A DNA stretch of 64,000 nucleotides from Nemopilema nomurai (lineage: Eukaryota; Cnidaria; Scyphozoa; Rhizostomeae; Rhizostomatidae), in contig ML133387.1 in the NCBI GenBank assembly GCA_003864495.1, forward strand, positions 1,482,897 to 1,546,896. Reading direction: 5' to 3'. The position numbers and the translations under genes were made by a program. Positions 19,001-34,000 of the stretch are shown one piece after another; position 1 is the stretch's first letter; each line of letters starts with the position of its first letter. A model generated the notes under the pieces. It saw only the letters and a list, made by a program, of their open reading frames with translations. It was not told where the DNA came from and did not search any database.

Positions 19001-22000
19001 TGTGATGTTGAAATGAAATGAAGTGTTGAAACCAGCATTGTTAAATGGCTTTTAGGGCCATTATCATATCTCCCTAAAATTTTCAGGCTGATTAAATTTG
19101 CTTTAATTTGCTCGCGTGGTTTCGAACCCACTCTTGTTATAAAAACAACATCACAATCCACTAGGTTCTTCCTTTAAAGTATTTTTGAACGAGCTGTCAA
19201 CCTTTCGGTACAGATTCCAACGAAGCCATGGTACAGTGCCTAATGTCAAAAGCTTCTGAGCGTAGCACAAATCTTATATTTTCCTATTATGACGTCAACT
19301 TGAACAATCGCTTTAATGTCATGGACTCTGAACTATCAGAGAAAGATTATGTTTAAATAGAAAATGCATTGAATTCTTTCACTCATTTTAGCTTTGTGTG
19401 CATGATTTTGAGAAGGTCTACCAGGTCATCTTATAATGTTGTTATTATTTCGGCATCAAAGAAAATTAATTTCAGCTCTTTTATCTCTCTCGCAAACTTG
19501 AAACGAAGCACGTTTCTCAAATTTAGACACCGCTTTTCCAGTTTTATTTACAAAAACATTCTACTACTAATTACAATTTTTTAAGCTGACCGAATCTTTT
19601 CCTATTGCAGGTGGATATGTACAAAGGTGTGTGATCCTTCATCGTGACGAAAATGGATATGGCGTCACTGTTAGCGGAGAAAACCCAGTGTATGTCCAGT
19701 CCGTCAAAGAAAGTAAGTAAGAAACGTTGTAAATATCTACGGTCTATCCAAAGCAGGTTTATATACAAACCAGCATGTATATGTAGTTTAGCAATGGCTT
19801 TAAAGTCGCAGCAATTTATGACTCCACTAAAGCTTTTCTTTTGACACCCATCAGAGCAGTACTACTTCAAGTGCCATGCACGTCTTTTATTGCCATTATT
19901 TACATAACATCCAGCATGGAACTCAAATGTTTATTTTTGGTGGCATAAGGAACATCTGCGGTTCGGTAGTATTTTATTTTCCCATTGCTTACCACTTTGG
20001 CTAAAACAGTCATCTGCAACACCTCAAATTTTAATGTTAGACGATGAAAAAAATGCCAATTTTTTTGTCTTGTAATTCAATTACTGCCTGTGCTTATAAC
20101 CTAGCAAAATTTTTTTGCTTTTTTTAAAGAAAAATTAATCTCTTTAGTGCTTGATTAAGAATATGTTTCAAATGCACAAATAAGTACAAAAACGCTGTAA
20201 AGCTCACAGTGCCATTTATGAAACCCGTTTGATGTGTACTTATTGCAAGTTTGTTCCATATTTTAAATATAACATGGTCAATCTTCTGGTTTGAAAAGTA
20301 AGTGAAATTGTTGCTAAATTGAATCATATCTAAAAAAATTGTTATAGATTCAGCTGCAAGCAAGGCTGGAGTCAAAGTTGGAGACAAGATCATCAAGGTT
20401 AGTTCCAATCTTTCGTGGATTTACTCCTTGAATACGAGAGAAGGCCCGTTGCTTTTAATATGTTCGAGAGATCCGAGAAAGGTTGCATTTTTGGAACGTT
20501 GGTCACAAATGGCGTTGTTAAAAGTAATAGGACAGCAAAAATGTTTATCAAAATTACATTCATTGGCTAGCGTCCGAAAGAGTTGCTTTTCTAGCCTCTA
20601 TTCTAATTAGAGTTTAGGGTAAGGGACCGGTTTAAGGGTCGGTAAAATATTTCAACCACCTTTAATGCTAGATATGGAAGCCATTACCTTTTATGCCAAT
20701 TCACACCAAGCTGTTTGGAAACAGTGAATTGAGGGGCAAATCACTTCAAAAAATCTCGTACACCTTTTGTGAAAATCCTATTGTTTTATCGAAAAATCCT
20801 TGGAAATCCAATTGTTTTTGTAAAAATCTCGTACACTTTTTGCAAGAGTGGATTGCCCTTCACAGTGAATAATGGAAAACTTGAGAAGGGAACGATAAAA
20901 TGCACTGCTATTATCAGAAAAAATGCGAATCGTCGTCATGTTTCTTGTCATATTTGGTAGATTTAGATACATCTGTTGTTGTTTTCTCGATTAATCTTAT
21001 TTAATCGTAAAGAATCCAAACTATGGATTGCCAAGTTTCTGCCCCGAGGTTGTTTTATCGTAACATCAATTTACAGACGCCATGGTGGCAGTTTGTTCCA
21101 CTGCCACTTTAACAGAATCAGCTTCCCATTCCATATTTACCGACTGACTATGCCGTTGATGTGACACTAGAATCCCTCCTTCTCATAGGTAAATGGCACG
21201 ATGGTGGCAAATTCAAATCACGTCGAGGTTGTGCATCTAATAAAAAGTGAGTAATTTTCGATCTTGCAAGCATCATGATCCGCTGCATATAAATATTTTT
21301 TTAAAACTTCATAATTCGCTACATATTAAATGGTTTTTGAACATTCAGCTTCAAAGTTGCTTTATTTTTTGAAAATTTGAGGGAATTATTTTCATTAATC
21401 TGCAAAGTCTTCTCTGGGCTACTGGACATATGCAGCATATGTGTTTCATGTATTTCGTCTCAAAATTTCAGAGTTGCTATAATTAATAGTGCTTGCTCAC
21501 ACATTTTGCTGTCTTCATGGAAATTGACGAGGGCAATCTTTGACAATTTCACGCAGTTTTGAAACGACGGTTATTTGAATTTCCGCAATAACTCAATTCT
21601 GGTCATTTCTTCGTTGGTGTCTCAACATATGATAAGAGCCTAACTATGGAAACATGATGGCAGTTTCTCAAGTGCCAGCTGTAGGCTCTTAATTTTATCA
21701 AAAATACTATTCGACGAATCTGTCTTGAAGTAGCTTTACAATCTCTTCAAATGCTTAGTGGCTTCTCTTGGTGGCACTAAACTTTAGTTTGTACTTTAGG
21801 CCATATTTATGCTTTTACGTCGCGGGCAAACTGCTCTTGGTACAGAACGATATTCACTTGATAGACGTAGAAAAATTGGTAATTATCTACAAAAATGAAA
21901 GAGAAAAGTAATTCTTGAAATAACCAATGCAGTAAATGTTGTGGATAATTTTCTATGAATCGTATAACAATAACCCTGCCTATTTCTCTGCATATGGGTC

Positions 22001-25000
22001 TCCATTAGCACTCGTGCTTTTGTTCTGCTACAGGGGCTGCAAACCCATTATTCGAAGCCAGAATCACGAGTCTCTATTAATATTTCACAAAGGGGCATTC
22101 TAACACTTAGTACCCAGGGTTATTACCCTGTAAAACCCACATCATGAAAATTAGCAGGAAATTATTCACGTTTGTAGTTTATGAAGTGTGTCGGTTCTTG
22201 TGTTGCTTTACGCTTTTTCGATCATCAGGAAGCCCCCTGATTATGCGTGAAATTCAAAGTAACATTGTGCCACCAGTCTCTATATATCATAAGCCTTTTC
22301 ATAGTTCCTCTTCATTTGCAGCATTGAAGTTACCAGCTTGCAACAGTTCAAAATATCAACTAACCTTTTTTATTTAAATTATGGTTAACGTATAAAAAAC
22401 TTTGTCTGAAAAAGGGCTAGCATTTATATTTTATTTTTTGATTTTATAAACTGTTGTTTTTAAGTACGACGAGGAAGGAATTTAGCAGGGTCTCCACTAT
22501 GTGAAAATTTAGCGTCAATGAATTGTGCTTTAGACCAACGCTGAAAGGAAATAGGGGCGAGGGGGTATCCTTTGCGCCCTATTCATGGCGGCAGATTTAT
22601 TGCCGTGGCATTGGACAACCTTAAAAGAGAATTTGTTTGCAAGAGTTTCACAAAGCGGGCATTCAATTCCGCGATCCTTGGTATTTGCTTCTACTAAATT
22701 TTTGAAATATGATCTTAACTTTGAGTGCCGTTTGCGAATATGAGAAATAAACGGTTGTTTGCCGAGACACAACACGAAAGATTATTTCGCGCAAAAAGAA
22801 GGAAATGGAAAAGAAGGACCCACTCTTTGGGGATTTGTTTTGAAGCTGATTTAATGCCTCTTTATTTGTTTATTTATTGGGTTGGCCGCTCGTGTCCTGG
22901 CCTACATTTTCTCGCCAGTCATGTGATCAGAAACGGTTGTCTTGGGCTTCGTATCCGTTTGCTAGTTGTGCGTCCATTGGCAGTGTTGTTTTTACAAGCA
23001 GCTACGTTGGATGCCTGGAGGCTTGGATCTCCCCGCCTCTTGGTTTGCAGTAAGACTAAGCCTGCGACTCTGGTTGCTATACGGTGGTGTGATTTGTGTC
23101 CATAACTGCGTTTGGAAGGATAAGCACTACAAGTTTCCCGGTGTACTCCGTATTTTGTTATATTTTCGCGTTTAAGGTATGTCTCTGTTGTTCTAAGATT
23201 TACTCTACGCGATGATTATACTTTTTCTAGTGCAAATTTCGAGTCTTGGGGTTTGTTCGTCCATTAGTTGTGAAGCAATTTCGATTTGTAGAGCACTAGG
23301 TTCTGAATCTTGTTATGGTTTACATGGTTTTTGTGACTTGTAGCTGTGGCCATTGATTTGTGACAGGAGCGCTATAATCTGTGACAGAAGTGCCATTAGG
23401 TGTAGACCCTGTAATATGGGGCCTTCCACTTTTAATTTTGTCTCTTCACTTTCCCACAGCCCTGCATACTGTTTCTAGTTAAGCGAAAAAAACCTTCACA
23501 AAATCTATTTATGTTATTTATTGTAATATTTTTCTATAAATGTTTAGTTAAAGGCGGTATAAGACTGACAAATTGATTTGTTGCCCTTTGGATTTTCATA
23601 AGGCTGTTGTCGTAAAATATAATGGTCTGGTATTTTTTCAAACTGATTAGCTTTTTGATCTGGTCTTTTCAAATCATCATCCCGGGGTTCAGCCAGGAAA
23701 TAATGTATTGCATTGTTGTTAAATTGTTTTTGTCTGTGAGAAACCAGCTTTTGAAAAAGTGTTATCAGTTTTCGGAGAAAATAAATGGACAATTGAAGAA
23801 AGAAGCATTTGATTTTTGCAAAATATGTAGAAACATTAAAAGTGCAATTCTTACAGTACTAATTCTCACAAAGCCAGGCTAGTTGATAGAAATTAAATTT
23901 GAAAATCTCCTTCTTTTTGTCTGATCATTGTACCAAAGTCTCCAGACATTGAAGTAAGTGCCATCAGAATGATGATAAACTTGTGAACGATTTATTTCGA
24001 ACATTTCTATCGGATTAAATAAGTTAAATTTTTCAACAATAAACTTTGTTAGATAGTGAATATATCCCCCGAAACTAGGTACAACCTTGAAAACAAACGA
24101 TGAAATGCTTTTGCATTAAGTAACAATTATTTTCCATGCCATTATACACGCTTATATTCGTAGACCTCAAATGACCAGATTTTAGTACCAAAAGTTCCTT
24201 AAAAGTTCCTTAATTTTCGCTGTACATCAATAAGCCTTAGCACTTAACAGAGAAAGAGGCGAGACAGCATATGCGGAAACTCGATGAAGCACTTGACACA
24301 CGAATATCAAACAATCTATGCGAGTATTGGCTGCAAATGAATGGAACCGGCTTTTTATCTCTTGATGCTTGCAGTTATAAAATATTTTCAAATCGAAAAG
24401 TTCCTTAGTGATTTCGTTTTTAGTAGTATAAGTTCCTTAAATATTTCGGCCTTCTACATGTAGGTTCCTTATAAAGTGGTTCCTTATAAAAAAGCGTGTA
24501 TTTCCCAAGAACTATTTCCCGCATAATAATTTGCTACATCTGTATTCTTTTCTGATTTTAAATGTCGGAAGTAGCTTTTGTCTGCTCATAATGTGTAGGT
24601 CAAATTACACTATTTGACTAGAAGTGATAACTTCTCCATTCAAAGTTTGATGATTTAACTGCGTTTGCAGCAAATGTTAACAAATTGGACGATTTTTGTA
24701 ATCTTAGCCAACTGCGTCAGAATTGCTGGTGATTATTTTACCTTATTGTTTTCCTTGTGAAAGCGATTTTAGCCAACAATTACCAGTGATGCTTAAACAA
24801 TCAAATCTGCCTGACACGGGTAATTAACCTCCGACGGGGGCTTGCAGTTTTCTAGATGCCTTGGAGAGGGTGCAAGATTTGGCCCATGGATTTTCGAAAT
24901 TTCTCTGTGAAATTTCAAGCTAGTAGTGTTATTTAGACCCAGTTCTTCCAATTCTGTGCTTGATGAAAGGGGCAGAATTTACCCCATTTGTCCCCTCTGG

Positions 25001-28000
25001 ATAATGGTGGGGACAGCCGCACTACTGTTGTGATCTGGAAACTGAAAATGTTGAGAGAAATTCCACGAAACTCATAACGAAACGAAAAGCACGTTTATCT
25101 CAATTTCTATCCAGTTTCGTTAAGATTACAGTGGCCGGAAGTTAAGCTTAAGCGCTATCGAAAAATAATTCTTCTCACGTTACTTTGGAAAAATGGATTA
25201 TGAACAAGTAAGTCATGAGGGTGGATGGTCGAAGCAAAGCCTTTCATACTGTCTTTTCACAGCAGATACCCCCCGGCGGCAAGCAATCTACATGTTTATG
25301 AAGCAGCAATTGTGAGGGATAGGCCTAAACATCTTTTCAGACTGTGTACTCGGATTAGCTGCTAATTCCATATAAATTTGATTTCAGGTGGATCTTATGT
25401 GGCTTTGACGTTACTTGGAAGATCTCCAGGTGAAAGGGCAAGCACCCATAGTCCTGGTAAGTCGAAATGAAGTAATTTTTCTTGTTATCAAAGAGTCGAT
25501 ATCCACCAGCCGTCTAGGCTAGCTGTCGGTGAGTTGTGGTGATTGCTTAACAATGATGGCGGAAACAAAATAAACACAGCCATTTAAAAAGGAGGGTGCA
25601 GTTTACATGATGGCTTAATTTGCTCATTTAAAATATAGCCCATTATGGGTTTTTGGTTTATTAAAGTGCAATTTAGGCGCGACTGGGCAAAGATTCCAAC
25701 GCAGTTAGAAATAGCTTGACGTGACATCCTGTTTTAAGATATCGTAAACGTTCAGACTTGTTTCACCAGCTACGCCGACTTATTAAGCAGGGTTCGCTTT
25801 CAGCTATCAGAAAGGTGAAATATGCGTTATATCTAACATCTCAGTAAAGCTGTGGATGAAACTCAGAATTTGTTTAATTGGGGAAGGCGCAATGTACAAC
25901 GAAAGTGGCCAGATGGACTTCCTCCTTTGAAGTTGTCTCCGCCTTCCTCCAGGATTTAAGTAGACAGGACAACAAATAAAACAGTGGTTATAGCTCGCAT
26001 TATGAAAGCTCAATTTAATCCATTATTCCTCGAGACATATTCGACATAATTTTCGGTACTGCTCAATCACTTCTCTTGCCGATTGTCGGTTATTAAACGC
26101 ACAACTTTGATAAAGGTGCACAGTCTCTTCCCTAATAAATATCAGGCGTCAGTGTTTGAGCCAGTCAATTTGGTTTCCTTTGTGCAAAATGAAAATTGCT
26201 TTGTAGTAGATAAGTGCACAGCAGATAAACATCACTGAATGGCAATATATTTATTGTTTTAATACCATGCAGCATGAAGTATCAAGATTTGTGGAATGTC
26301 CAAGATTGTGGAATGGAAACAAAGATTTTGTTGTCAGTTTTATTTGGTTTTTTAGAGCCTTTTTGTGATTTGCAGCATCTTTTTGTATTTAGATTATAAT
26401 GCAAAAATGGAGGTTGTATCCAGGGTTGAGGTTTTCTTCCAAACTTTTTGAATGAAAAACACAAAGCGACTAGACAAAAGTCTTTCTGAGTAATGCATTC
26501 CAGTTTGTTATAATCTGATTCACAATGTAAAGGAATATTCACCTATCTTAAGAGTTTTAGCATGAAGCACTGTGATATTATCAAAAATAATTTTCAATGG
26601 AAGATTGTTCTTGAAAGGTCATACCAAATAATGATATAAGGTTGGGACTTAACTTTATTAACTTTAATCTCAAAGTAGAAAAATGATCAATATGTTTAAC
26701 AATTTCTCTATGTTAAAAGGGCATTAACTTTCACTATAACTGAGAAAACTTCTCATGGGCAGTCAGTTTATAGGCAATTGCCCAAAGAAGAACAAGACAT
26801 TTTTTTCACAAGTGATAAATGGGAGATTTCCATTTATTTCCTTGGAATAGGCTCATCCCAGTAATTTCAAAGGACTTTTTGTGGATATAAGATATTTATG
26901 ATGATAAAATTGTTTGACTAGGATTTTTCAAATAATTCGAATAATTATTCACAAAAGGTTAAGAATTATGCAGTTAATATAAAGAATTATGCCCTTAAAG
27001 TAAAGAATTATGCATCATCAGTTAGGCGCACTGGAACCCACAGACTCCAGAACGGCAGGCTTTAAGTGGGGTTCAAGAATTATGCACTTAATATAAAGTA
27101 TTATACACATCATGTAAAGAATAATGCACATTATGTAAAGATTATAAAATGTAAGATGGAGCAGTATGTTACAGCAAAGAGTCCCTTTTAAACCTTAGAT
27201 AAGAGCTTATGCTAAAAGTGAAACAGCTAAGGGAACCCATAAAGCTATTTTGATAATTTTGACACATTTTGTGGCTCGAATGATAGTTTCCTGTTTGATA
27301 AAACACCAGCATAATTTTGATGAGTTAATCAATGTTGGATTTTTTTAAAAGTGTTTTGATTTGATGTTGTTGGGTTAAAGCAAATTATGAATATTTTCAA
27401 CTTGGTGGGAAGCATCTCTCCAATCTTTTGGGTCTCCATATTTTTTATCTGGAAACCCGCAAAATCAATCCGTCAAGACAAAAGCTACATCATGATGTTT
27501 TTTCAGGCTTTATTTTAACAACCATCCATCATTGTAAACAAGACAGCTACAGTTTGCTTAAATACTCTTCTCTTTACTTTATTTATAAGCCCTTGCCCTT
27601 GGAAGCATTTTATAAGCCCTTGGAAGCTTTTGCAGCTCATTTTTGAATTGGATGCATGTGATAAAATCAGGCCTTTATCAAATGTTATATCTTAAAGAGT
27701 TTAGGGCTGTAACCGCTAACTCCAGTAGTGACACCCAATTCGTGAACCAGATAAGAATTATAATCTGAAGAATATGTTCAAATCCAATTGGTTTGCTTCC
27801 AGCTGAGTCAAATGTGTGCAAGCTGGAAAAGATTTTCTAAACATTATAGAATTTTGTTTGATTACCTAGCATTTTGTTTAGCAAATTTTGAACGGTGAAA
27901 AATTGTCAAAGTTAAGTTAGAAATCCCCTCTTCAGTCTTGCAGCAGTTGGCCTCTATTATATGTCCAACCAGTGATGTGGCTAAAATTTATGTTTTTCTT

Positions 28001-31000
28001 TTCAAGCTTTATTTATATGTAAGGCATCGTTTTGATTACGGGAATCCCTTTTTAGTTTATGATAGAGTGATATTTAAGCTGGGTGGCTCGAAGCATCAGA
28101 CAATAGGCCTGTGTCCAATAGACTACCTCAGGTTCCTGTGTCCTGTTGGTAATTGGTTCGAAGGTGTATTATTGCAACTGCCTGTGTTCTGCATGCTATT
28201 TCTGAACTGCTGATGGTTTTAATACTGCCAAATCGCAGGCAGAGTTGAAAAGTGTTTATCATTTCGCTGTGAGCCCGATATAAATCCATATTAACCCTCA
28301 ATTTGACCTTCAAATGGTGCATTCATTTGCCAACACACCGAATAAGAAAGGGCAGCTAGGTTTATTCGCTGTCAAAGGCAACCACTGCTTCACTGTCTAT
28401 GAAGCTGGATTAACCACCTTTTGTCCACAAATAAGCGTTGCTTTTTAGCCTAGCAACTGCTTCTGTTTTTAAATACTCGTTCACGGATAAAAATTAATGG
28501 CCGATTACAAATAATGGAGTAAACCAGCGGTCCTTTAGTGGCACAAATTAAGCGGGAGAAATCATTGGCATTTGCGTGAAGCTTCAAGACGGTTTTATTT
28601 AGATTAATCGATGCCCTGAATTAGATTTCACGCCAGTGGCGAAGGAAATCCGAAGGCAATTCGCATTTTAGGTTTCACAATTCAGTGAGTGCGGCCCACA
28701 GCAAAGCAAGGCCCTCTTGTCGGATGTCAATTAGGCCATTCAAGTTAAAGGACAAATTAGCAGATTTCATAGCAACGTGGGCATGTAACTGGTACCAATA
28801 TCTACTTGCTATCCCCTCAGGCCGGGGCGTACGCAGCACCTGAAGGGTCCCCTATTTTGCCCCTGTAAATTTACGTAGCCACGTCATATTTCACCCAACC
28901 TAAGACATGCAGCTGGCCTGAATCGAATCTTTTGGGGGCAAGGGCCATCTATTATTACTTTTGCGGCCAGATATTAAATGCTTTCCATTTGATTTGCATA
29001 TTTTCACTAGATGAACCCTAAATTAGACCTCTTTTTGCTAAAAAGATGGCCCCTTTTTCAAATATAGGGCTTTCCTTTTGATGTTTTTTTCAGTTGCTAA
29101 TTAATAAGTAATAACTGCTACAAGTGGTTCATTTTTGTTAAAAGTTGACTAATGGTGGTATAAGGTTCCTTTGACCACACCCTTCTGTTCTGGCCACACC
29201 CACCAATGCCCCGTTGGGTTTTTCGTTGCCGGTTAAATATCCTGAGCCAGTCCGCTCCTGTTTAGCGAGCCTCGACTTGACATTCTCTTTTTCATTCGCA
29301 GTCCCAGGCGAGAGACAGAGGCCGCTTTCATTAGTAAACAACTTCAGCAAGATTCGGACTGTTGTGAGTGCTTTCATTACGTGAATCATAATTACCATAC
29401 GTTTTGCAATTATGCCCGTTTCTGGACTGAAACAGCGATACTTTTAGCATCGAAATTGCGCCCTGTGAGGATCTCATCGCCAATTTGAGATCAAATTCTC
29501 CGTTCCACGGAAGATTGAAGCTCATATTTCTTGGCTTCACTGCTCAGTTTTTATGACGTTTGGTTAATTCTTGCGATGGGAGTGACAAGCCCGCTTGACA
29601 ATCCAATATCTTAGATTTATTCTTTTAAACACTAGATATTAAATGAAGTAGATGTATTTTCTGTCATTTTAATCAATAATGACAGATGTAATGAGTGCAT
29701 TTATGGCTGAACATTTGAGAAATTCAAGCCGAAATCTCGTTCAAAAACTGGACATTGTAGTTGCCTACCGCGAGAGAATTGCGCGTTCCAGCGTAGCGGT
29801 GCTGTTCCGCTTTGAGATGGAAACCACTGTTTTTGCGCTAACCTGCATTTAAATTGACTAACCCTTGTGATGTTCACATTAACGTTTTTGTAGGAGGCAA
29901 CTGAATACAAGCCGGATATTGAAGTTGAAGCATTGCAGAGAAATCTTGACCAGGAACGGCTATTTTATCAGGTACGTACTTATCGTTATATTTATTATCT
30001 TTTTTGCTAAGGGTATTACTTCATCTTGGTGTCTAAGGGTATTACTTTTTAGAGCACGCACTCATCTGCCTTCACCTACCTTGCAAATAAAATTGGCGAT
30101 TTCTCATTTTACTCATAGTTATTAGTCTCAACCCTTTGTGGCTTCGTCGAAAACAGTTTCATGTTTTGAACCCTGGGTTTTTTTTCAACGGCCTATTGGC
30201 ATAGGGTTACGAAAAATTCTGTGACCCTAATGTTTGTTTAGTGAATGATATGATTTCGTTATGTACCACTTTTGTTCCACTTTAGAAAACTAAAGAGCAG
30301 TACGTTTTAGAGCCATCGTTGGAGTGCCAGAAAGTGGTACGTATTTTAACTTGCTTGCTTTAATTTCGGTTCAATCTCGTGCGCTGTGGTTGGAACCTTT
30401 GAAATTCTATACTTAATAAAAGGAACATCTGCTTCGATAGCAGTTTAGTTGATCTCTGGCGAGGACGTGATCGACAAAACTGAAAGTTCTCCAATGGTAA
30501 TATGTGACCGAAGGATTTGATTGTCAACCAAGGATTTCCCGTTTTTCACGTGACAATTTTGTGACAATCAAGTAGCCAGTTTCCTGGGTAGAAGATCGTG
30601 GCTTTTGTCCCATAATAGAATTCAAGCAACGGCTTGAAGACTGCCAGTGTTTCTAGAGTATCGTTGGATAAAATTGTACCAACCGACGTGGCAGGTTCTT
30701 CGTAGGTTTAAAACTCATGCCCGAAGCTTTTCCATGTCCAGTAGCATCCTTTTCATTGTTCGTATTTTAGTTGCTGTGATGTCAGTGGATCGGTTTTTCG
30801 ATTCATTTGATCGGTTTTCGTCTGTTTGTCATTTGATTCTTCTTGGCCTTGCTTCCTGGATGACACTGGGTTTGTTTGAACAACGCCAAGCAGTCACGTG
30901 GACTCTCTTTCGCAAATCCAGACTTGGAACTGACTAATCCTGTTATTACCTTAATACCCTACATACATAAAGTTTATTTTATTATTTAATTTTGATAATA

Positions 31001-34000
31001 TGTATACTCAAGATGTTTAAACTGCCTTCGTTGAACAAATATTCAAAATACGATTACGACACCCGACTCCTGTACAATGCAAACACCTATGATTGTTCAT
31101 GCTAGATAAGAATTCGCCAAGACGAGGCCCGTGGCATGATATTGAGACTTCCCGCTGCCTCCTTTCCACAATGCGCCGTTGAGCAATGTTCCCTGTGATT
31201 AATCCCAATGGTCCATCAGCAATTTCTCTTTGTTTATCCCTCGCAGCTCGCCGATTCGCAGATCCGGATCCGCGCTCTTGAGGACCAACTGAAGGCACTT
31301 GCTAGTGGAGCTCCAAAATCGGTAATTAATTTTCCACTCGATCACTCAATTTAATGTCTTTTACCATCATACTTTTATCAAATCATCAATTATATGCCAG
31401 TGGTAAAGTGTGTTGTTGTATCAAAACGTCCTGTCATCAAGCCACTCGTTTATACGCGCGCTCAACCAACCAAACCTTGTGTCAGTTTCCAGCAGGTTTT
31501 CGAAGTGGCTCGCATGCGAACCCCGGATCGAAACGCAGTCGCTGATTGTGACGGCTAGTTAGTTCCTTAACCAGCGACTTAGCCAGACTTTTCTGATGAC
31601 ATTGTTGGCAGGTCGGAGAGGATTCGGTCTCTAATCTGCAAGCCCGCAAGGGTCAAGTCTGAAGAATGCTTTTAGAGCGAAGTCACGACGCTTGCACGAT
31701 GCACCCGTTTGTTCTGCATTTCCTCCACCCTCGCCTCAGCCTGGTGATTCTAAACCACAACTTTGTGAACACCCTTCCCCTCCCTCGCTCTATTAATGCC
31801 GGCTTTGTTGGCCGCTGTTTGCACGTTTGGTGACGTCATCATGACTCCTCTGTTCATTAACGCTCTCTTATATCGATCGGGCTGGATTTCGGTCTGTGCA
31901 CATAATTGCGGGCAGTCTCTGGACTGCGGCATGTGCTGCTGGTGCAGATGCGTCGCTTAGCAGGAGCCATTCTCGGTCTGCTTTGGTTTGCCTATCATTT
32001 GTATGCGACAGATGAGTATTAGACCATTTGCCGAGCATGAAACGAATTATCAGTCAATACAGCTTGAGACTTTTATAGCTCAGGCCAAGGAAGATCCCTT
32101 GTCTTCGCTTTTCGAGAAGTGGCCAATAAATTTACTAATCTCAATACTTCCCTCTGTCTCCCAACTTCACTTTGGCACAGAAATATTTTTAGTCCATTGG
32201 AATTCCACGAGCCTCGGTTCCACAAATCATCCCGCGGTCAGAGCTGGATTTCGTGTACGTAATCGTGTCTAGAATGCAACAGTTTCGTTTGCAGCTAGAG
32301 TCCAGCCTTGGTTCTAACATCGTGTAACGTCCAATTCGACCTGCCTTGATTTGTTGGCAGTCGAATTTTCTGGTCGAATTTTGCGACGTTTTCTCAGGGA
32401 GTCAGTCTGTTGTGCTTTGATGAGACACCTTTGAATGAAAGTTGATCTAAATTTGAGATGAGGTTTTGCGGCGGCTGCTCTAACATTACATCCCAAAGTA
32501 GCGTCTCGACTCGCCAAGTTCAAATCCATGGCTCCTTGGCTGAAGTGGAAGAACTCGTATCACGATGCACTGCACATCGGAGGAACATTGGCGGAGCGAA
32601 TGCAAGTCCAGTTAATCGAATGCGGAAACGTTTATTAGAACCATTGCGAAGGAGGGTTGCATATTTCATGAAGCAGAGCACGTTTGGTGAATATTATAAC
32701 GCCCATTCATTGTTGTCTTGCATGCACGTGTAGAATCATAGCTCGAGATTGTTGTTTGGCGTTCTATAGGACAGGGAGATATCAACAAATAGCAGCCTTG
32801 TGAGTTAACGCTCTTCCTTTCCATATGAATTCGGCCGCGGGCATATTGCAGCCTTCAGGTGTAACTGAGAGCTATTGATTTGAAGTTCAGGAGGGGCATA
32901 TCATTGCCCGGCCGCTGCATTCGAGCAACAAATGGAAAGATATGTTTCGGCGATCAATAAAAAACAGTATTGATTACAATGCAGCTGTAATATATATGTC
33001 AGGGGTGTTTCGTTATGAAGGAAATAGCGCCTGGTTTATAGTTCTTCAAAATCGGCTGTTCTTTATCCATATTATTAGAATAGAAATATTACGCAGCGTG
33101 AAGATATTTAGCAGATTGAACCCAGGTTTGGCTTGTAGATTAATTTTTTGTTTAGGTGCCGAGCTCGTAATCAATACTACGTCATCAAAATAGGAACAAA
33201 GACCCCCAAAGGTGGGCGTCTGCCCTAATTTCATTTTGCAGCGCCGCCATCCCTCGGAGAAACGCTTATGTGGAAATCTCTTTTCAATTCATTTTGCATA
33301 ATGAGACAGGTAAACCGGCCTGCACCTGCCAATGTTTTCGGTTCTCGAGAAATGATTTCCTCAATCACAATACAGCGCCTTGAAAACACACCGTGTTTCG
33401 ATAGCTGATAGAGCACCTCTGGCTGTGATTCCAGCTCGTGGTGTCTAGCTGTGTTGCAGCCTTGATTCAGCAGCTGCTCTGCTCTATTTGGCGATTGCAG
33501 CCATATTTTGGGTTTGACCTGCCTGGTTTGCTGTATGCTATGAAGACGCCTTGGGATCGACATTGAGTCCTACCTCTCCGTCTGCTACAATCTTATGAGT
33601 AAGTGGCGAATATGATGGTCATGGACATCGCGTAAGGGTATTTCACTGGCAGTTTTCTCGCTTTTCGTTCCGTAATTCTTGCTCTTAGATGAGACCAAAG
33701 CTGATTCATGGCTGCATGATGAGATGCAGTTAACCTTGCATCTTTCGTCAGCCAAGTTGTTCAGTGTTGTGTATGTCGAACATGCGTACCTTCAATCACT
33801 TTTTATCGTTAAAAATTTCCTTCATCAGTTCATACACATCACATGTTTTTAATTTCAATTTATGTTCAAATGATTAATGACCTTTTTGCATACAAAACAA
33901 CAAAATTACGTCAGTTAATCAATTCATAGCCATTTGTATTTCATTGTATATTTGCCATTTAACATATGTCAATCCTATTCTGGTGATATCATTTATTTGA

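Noticed and set aside
19095..19160. tRNA-like B-box (GGTTCGAAACC on the minus strand)
   Set aside because: The T-arm does not pair correctly and there is no matching A-box or acceptor stem at the right distance.
22725..23175. 126-codon and overlapping ORFs on the + strand in intron 4
   Set aside because: No recognisable domain and no acceptor/donor pair that fits the RhoGEF phase. An alternative first exon is possible but unsupported.
33240..33323. Possible exon between 31321 and 34958 with TTTTGCAG acceptor and GTAAAC donor
   Set aside because: The required phase 0 hits TAA inside it, and the flanking exons join in phase without it.
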